Source of the DNA: Synchiropus splendidus | Lineage: Eukaryota; Chordata; Actinopteri; Syngnathiformes; Callionymidae | Direction of reading: 5' to 3' | Length of the DNA stretch: 64,000 bases | NCBI RefSeq assembly: GCF_027744825.2 | Contig: NC_071335.1 | Coordinates: 12,785,501-12,849,500, forward strand | Part shown: positions 60,008 through 64,000 of the stretch, piece after piece | Numbering within the stretch: position 1 is the stretch's first letter | How the letters are laid out: every line of letters starts with the position of its first letter | Position numbers and translations under genes: made by a program | The notes under the pieces: generated by a model | Seen by the model: the letters and a program-made list of their open reading frames with translations, nothing else | What the model was told of the DNA's origin: nothing | Database searches by the model: none

Positions 60008-61067
60008 CAACTACAAACACTGTGTTTCTGTGTTTATCACCTGGAGTTTGTATGAATCAGGTTAGTAAATGCACCGACACACGGGAGTCCTTCCTCTACT
60101 CTACTGTTTAACATTATCCTCAATGGCACTTGAACCGTGTTGAGTCACCCCTCTGGACAAACAAGCACATGTGTGTAGATTTGGGGCCCAAACAAGTGCA
60201 TGTATGTTGGTTTGTTTGCAGCCTCTTCTTAGTCCATCACCTCACTGGTGTGCGACGGAGGAGACGAGATACTAGTGACAGCGCTGTCAGAAGAGGAGAT
60301 ATGCCTGCGTGAATGTGTGGAGGGGGCGAGCGGGAAATTATGTACTCAATTAAGACATGCAGGGGGCTATTAAAAGCTGCACTCCAGTGACTGGGGGGGA
60401 AATTCATGATGCGAAGGAAGGCGACAGTTTAATCAAAATCCTGCTTCTTTTTTTTTTTTAAAGGCTTGAATGAGATCTGGATTTTAAAAATATGTGCGTA
60501 GAAATGAAACAATATCATTCCTTGTTTGAGTTATGAAAAAACATCGACAGAATCTAACATTTCACACTACTTCTACTGCAGTTTTGTGAGGATGAGATTT
60601 AAAAACATGTGTATGAACAACATTTTCTCAAGCATGACATGAAACAGAGCTGAATAACTGCAGGTCCTTGTTACTGTCTTCGTGCTTCTAAAGGTCATGA
60701 GAGTTGGTTATTTTCAATCGTGCAGATGTGCAAATGAAAAATCCGACATACCACACAAAGTGGTTTTATAAAATACCACAGCAAGACAAGAGTTGCGCTC
60801 ACATGTACTCAGTATGTCCCAGGGCCTCTCAGCCAATCCAGGAAGGGCTGTGATATAACAAAAATCCTTGCCCTATCCCACAGTAAATCCAGAAACAAGA
60901 AGGGAGAGCATTTCTCAGGAATGTTGCGAATAGAGGACTGTTTCCGAAATGTCCTTATGATGTGAGCGATTTGATCTTGAGATAAAATTCTAAAGCTGCT
61001 TGAGTTTGTATTTTTAATTTTCCAGCTTTTCAGCACATTGACTAACACAAAGATATTTCAAGCTTAC

Positions 61068-61368
61068 CTCGCATTAATTCCGACAGCTTCCACCGAAGAC
61101 TGCTTCCAATGTAGGAACAAAAAAAACAAAAACAATATAGATCCGACGTCCTTTTAGAAAAGTTACCCGTAGTGAGATTGAGCAGATTCGAGTCGCGATA
61201 CAAGTCAAGTTTTTGCAGATCGACTGACCGCTGCTGGGGCAGCCCGGTGGTCAGCTGTCGAGGTAAACAACGGTTGAAAAATAAAAATATATCGAAGAGT
61301 TGCAACCCATTCGGGTATAGAGAAACGCAGTAAAGGGAATGATACCACGAGAAACTGCGACACCAAAC
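61068..61368 (-). other. tnrc6c 5' non-coding exon
   Basis: A strong minus-strand donor GCGAG|GTAAGC ends the exon at 61068. The exon either begins at an acceptor-like site (ttgttttgatcctccAG, border at 61368) or extends to the promoter near 61,650 as the first exon. It carries no frame leading into the coding sequence. Confidence 0.45.
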
Positions 61369-61479
61369 CTGGAGGATCAAAACAAAAGACAACAGTGTCA
61401 GGGTTTAAAGCCAGGCAGTTGTCAAAATTCTAGTTCGTCTGACGATCAGGCAGGCTGCCGATAAGACGGCCAACTTGAT

Positions 61480-61830
61480 TTAAAGTGCAAAAAAAGAAAC
61501 GTTTGTTATCTTTAAGTGGCCAGCTGCACGACCAGCGGCGCGCTGGCGATCGCAGAAGCAGAGCGAGAGAAGCCTCCAGGAGAATACATTCTGAGCGGGT
61601 CCAGACAGCGGAGCGGATGGGAGGCGTTCAGCGGGCGCTCGTTGACAGTGATGTCGCAGCCATTTTGTTCGAACTAACAACACTGCACACGCTCCCTCTC
61701 CTCCTCCGAAGTGCAGGCAGACCAGGAAGCGGCCCAGGGAACGTCACTCCCAGCCAACCAGGTTCAAGTTGATCGCTCCGCCCGCCGGTCCGCCCTTCCG
61801 AGCCTGGCGAGCCGCAGGGAGCTCATATTT
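61480..61830 (-). promoter_or_regulatory. tnrc6c promoter, CpG-rich
   Basis: A block rich in CG dinucleotides stands out from AT-rich flanks. A YY1 motif (AAAATGGC on the minus strand, 61666-61659) sits where transcription would start. No TATA box is visible. The block is the only promoter-like region upstream of tnrc6c in the window. Confidence 0.55.
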
Positions 61831-61981
61831 CTGAGGCAAATTTTGGACTATGAAGGCAACACCGTTCTGGCTTATAACGATGTGGGTCTGGGGACAAATG
61901 CGTTTCTTTCCCTGTGGAATGTGGTCGTTTCTATTTTTATTTAGCGTCTTCCTCTTCTTCAACAGGAAGATGAAAACTGTT

Positions 61982-62036
<55 letters not shown>

Positions 62037-64000
62037 TGCTCCTGAGGTCAGGTAGTTGACCTTTTTATGAGCCATAACATTATGAACACAAGTCCTCTCC
62101 ACATTTGCATATTTATACGTTTATTTTAATTATATTTTTAAACCAGTGTCTTTCTCTTAACTTTCCAGCAGGCTACACTTGAGTCTGCGTCCTGATAACA
62201 GGTGATGGATTCAGCCGTGTGTGCTGCCAATTTCATGTCGTCTAAGCAACCTCTCATTTACTTGCCAGTTCCTCACCACAGGGGACATAACTGTCAGTGC
62301 AGCTGCGGAGGTGCAGCCACAAACCTACACGAGCATGTAACTCTAAACTGTAAACGAAGACTTTGACAGGTCAATAGAAAGGCAGCAGATCTGATTAACC
62401 CTGGAACAGAAAGATAAACAGAGCTAATACGATTGAAGTCAGTATATAGACAGAATCAATTTTCATAAATGCAAACATCCCGCTGTCATTTCGCCACCAG
62501 ACTATCTGCCAGCACTAGATTAAAGCGTCAACAAAGTGAAAATGTTCAATTTATTAGGAAAATTAAATGTATTTTATGTATGTATTTTGGCACTAAATTG
62601 TTAGCTTTTATAAAGGCTTGATTTATAGCATGAGTGGCTGGTGATATCCAACAATACGCTTTTATAAATTGCATGACTGGGTGTGTATAATTTCAGCATA
62701 TGCCCTTTATTTTTCTGCACTAAGGTTGATAGGTAAACAGACGCAGAATAGTCGCGACCTAACCACAAAGTGTGCTTGAATGGTATGTAGGTTGTCTTCA
62801 CTCGTCAGCCACAATGATTTACTGAACATGATTTCATCCATCCCCTGCGCCTTGAAAATATTGTGCAAGCATATAAATAAATGTGCATGAGCCCCCGTCT
62901 CGCATACTTGCAGAGTGCAAACAGATGCTTCGCGTTAGCTCGCGATCCAAATTTGTGTAAACCAGGGCGAGGGGTTGAATCAGGACACGTGTACCGCCGA
63001 ACAGGAGTGAAAGTGTAAGGCAAAAGGCGAGCTTTTTAGATTGAGACAGCCAAGTTAAATGAAAGGATGGTGAATCTCAAGAACTATGTCAATGAATCGA
63101 GCTTACATGGAGCTTCTGTTTAATATCAGTGCCTGCTACGTTTCAACTGCTGGAGTCTCCGAGACAGAACATGTGCCTCTGGTCCATTCTCCGTGCTCCA
63201 TTCTCATGGAAATGAAGGCGCCATGCAGAGACAAATACATACAGACAGATCTGTGGGAACAGGTCAAGGCTTAAGACACAAAAAGAAAAACTGACCAGTG
63301 AGAGCCCTTGCACTGAACTTAAAGGTTCATACATTACTGGTTGAGACTGCTAATGAGGAAGCCATGGGGCCCGGCCAAAAGTCTTTTTCTATTCACCCAT
63401 TCAAGGCAATATGCCAGTAGCTACTAAAACAGCAAGCGCCGAGTGAATGAAGAAAGCAGATGTTACGCACTCGGGGTTAAGGGAGGTGAATGCAGACGGG
63501 AATGTGACCAAAGGATCGCCTGGAGGGATTTGTAGTTCATGGTGGTTCACAGACTATTAAAGTCGATGTATTCACTGAACATTCACCGGCATGAATGTTG
63601 AATTAAATGTTCTCGGGACTGTTGCATTGATGTTGAGTGTTTTTTAAAAATTCATTACTACTTTGTCCTTGTTGTGGTCATAAAAAGAAACTGGAGTAGT
63701 CTTGAACCTCCGTGCTTGTATTCTCACTTCCTTATTTATATGTGTTTTTGGGGGAAATATTGATATTGTGAGGATGTTTGGAGCTCTCAGGATTGTTTTG
63801 GGATTAGTATCACGTGATATTTATCACATTATTTCTAGATGTTATCCCATCATTTTATGATTCTTGTCTTGTTATTTCGTGACAGCAATGACCTGGCGTG
63901 ATGTTGTTGAAACCAGTCACTCTAGATGAGAAATTAGGCTTATTTACATGCCATGCAGAGTATTCTGCACTTGTCTGTTCGCGACAAATAGTTTCCAGAC
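61831..64000. other. Upstream flank of tnrc6c
   Basis: No gene was recognised on either strand. It contains the (TA)n tract at 61985-62031 and otherwise AT-rich unique-looking sequence. Confidence 0.5.
61985..62031. repeat. (TA)n microsatellite
   Basis: About 47 bp of pure TA repeat. Confidence 0.95.

Larger units (their letters stand above)
43793..61067 (-). other. tnrc6c 5' intron region (about 17 kb)
   Basis: It runs from the donor GCGAG|GTAAGC after the upstream non-coding exon to the acceptor at 43793. No coding exon was confirmed. It holds transposon remnants (44.9, 53.7, 59-60 kb), short CT- and CA-rich stretches (near 56.2 kb), possible conserved non-coding blocks (49.15-49.36, 50.55-50.68, 60.33-60.44 kb) and a candidate 22 nt exon at 53089-53110. 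The remaining sequence shows nothing I can name. Confidence 0.65.

Noticed and set aside
1..64000. CRISPR arrays, operons, prophage or bacterial features
   Set aside because: The window is eukaryotic throughout; no regularly spaced repeats or prokaryotic gene organisation.

Overview
The window is vertebrate nuclear DNA, almost certainly from a teleost fish. Its genes are split into short GT-AG exons with mostly small introns. The encoded proteins are clear orthologues of human chromosome 17 genes. The spaces between exons are AT-rich and carry fish-type DNA-transposon remnants and long (TA)n microsatellites. There is no prokaryotic architecture: no operons, Shine-Dalgarno sites, CRISPR or rRNA.

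Layout: (1) 1-~12,020, + strand: the 3' seven coding exons and 3' UTR of rhbdl3, an EF-hand rhomboid-like protease. The first exon, about 45 codons judged from human RHBDL3, lies left of the window. (2) ~12,600-~18,030, + strand: complete znf207 (BuGZ), 11 coding exons, 459 codons. Its first intron has textbook U12-type (minor spliceosome) splice signals. (3) 20,682-25,720, + strand: a five-exon immune-type receptor with a signal peptide, two Ig V-like domains, a membrane span and a tyrosine tail with a YEEM motif. It is best read as a CD7-like gene. (4) ~61,650 down to ~27,190, - strand: tnrc6c (GW182 family). It has 18 coding exons (43,593-32,685, 1,608 codons), a predicted ~5.5 kb 3' UTR, a ~17 kb 5' intron and a GC-rich promoter near 61.5-61.8 kb. 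(5) 61.8-64 kb: upstream flank with a (TA)n tract and no recognised gene.

Synteny: human RHBDL3 and ZNF207 are neighbours at 17q11.2, with C17orf75 between them; that gene is missing here. Human CD7 and TNRC6C both lie at 17q25.3. This supports the CD7-like call and the choice of TNRC6C over TNRC6A or TNRC6B. The receptor and tnrc6c converge tail to tail, with predicted 3' ends about 1 kb or less apart.

Exon joins were made by hand from splice consensus and reading phase. For all three complete genes the summed exon lengths are multiples of three: znf207 1,380 nt, CD7-like 1,068 nt and tnrc6c 4,827 nt. The seven visible rhbdl3 exons also sum in frame (1,080 nt). The genes belong to unrelated processes (intramembrane proteolysis, spindle checkpoint, lymphoid signalling, miRNA silencing), so no joint pathway is implied. 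The observations most worth following are the U12 intron, the CD7-like receptor with an in-frame stop-free 57 bp intron, nested transposons in tnrc6c introns, an A-loop hairpin in the tnrc6c 3' UTR, and a set of CTCF-like motifs.
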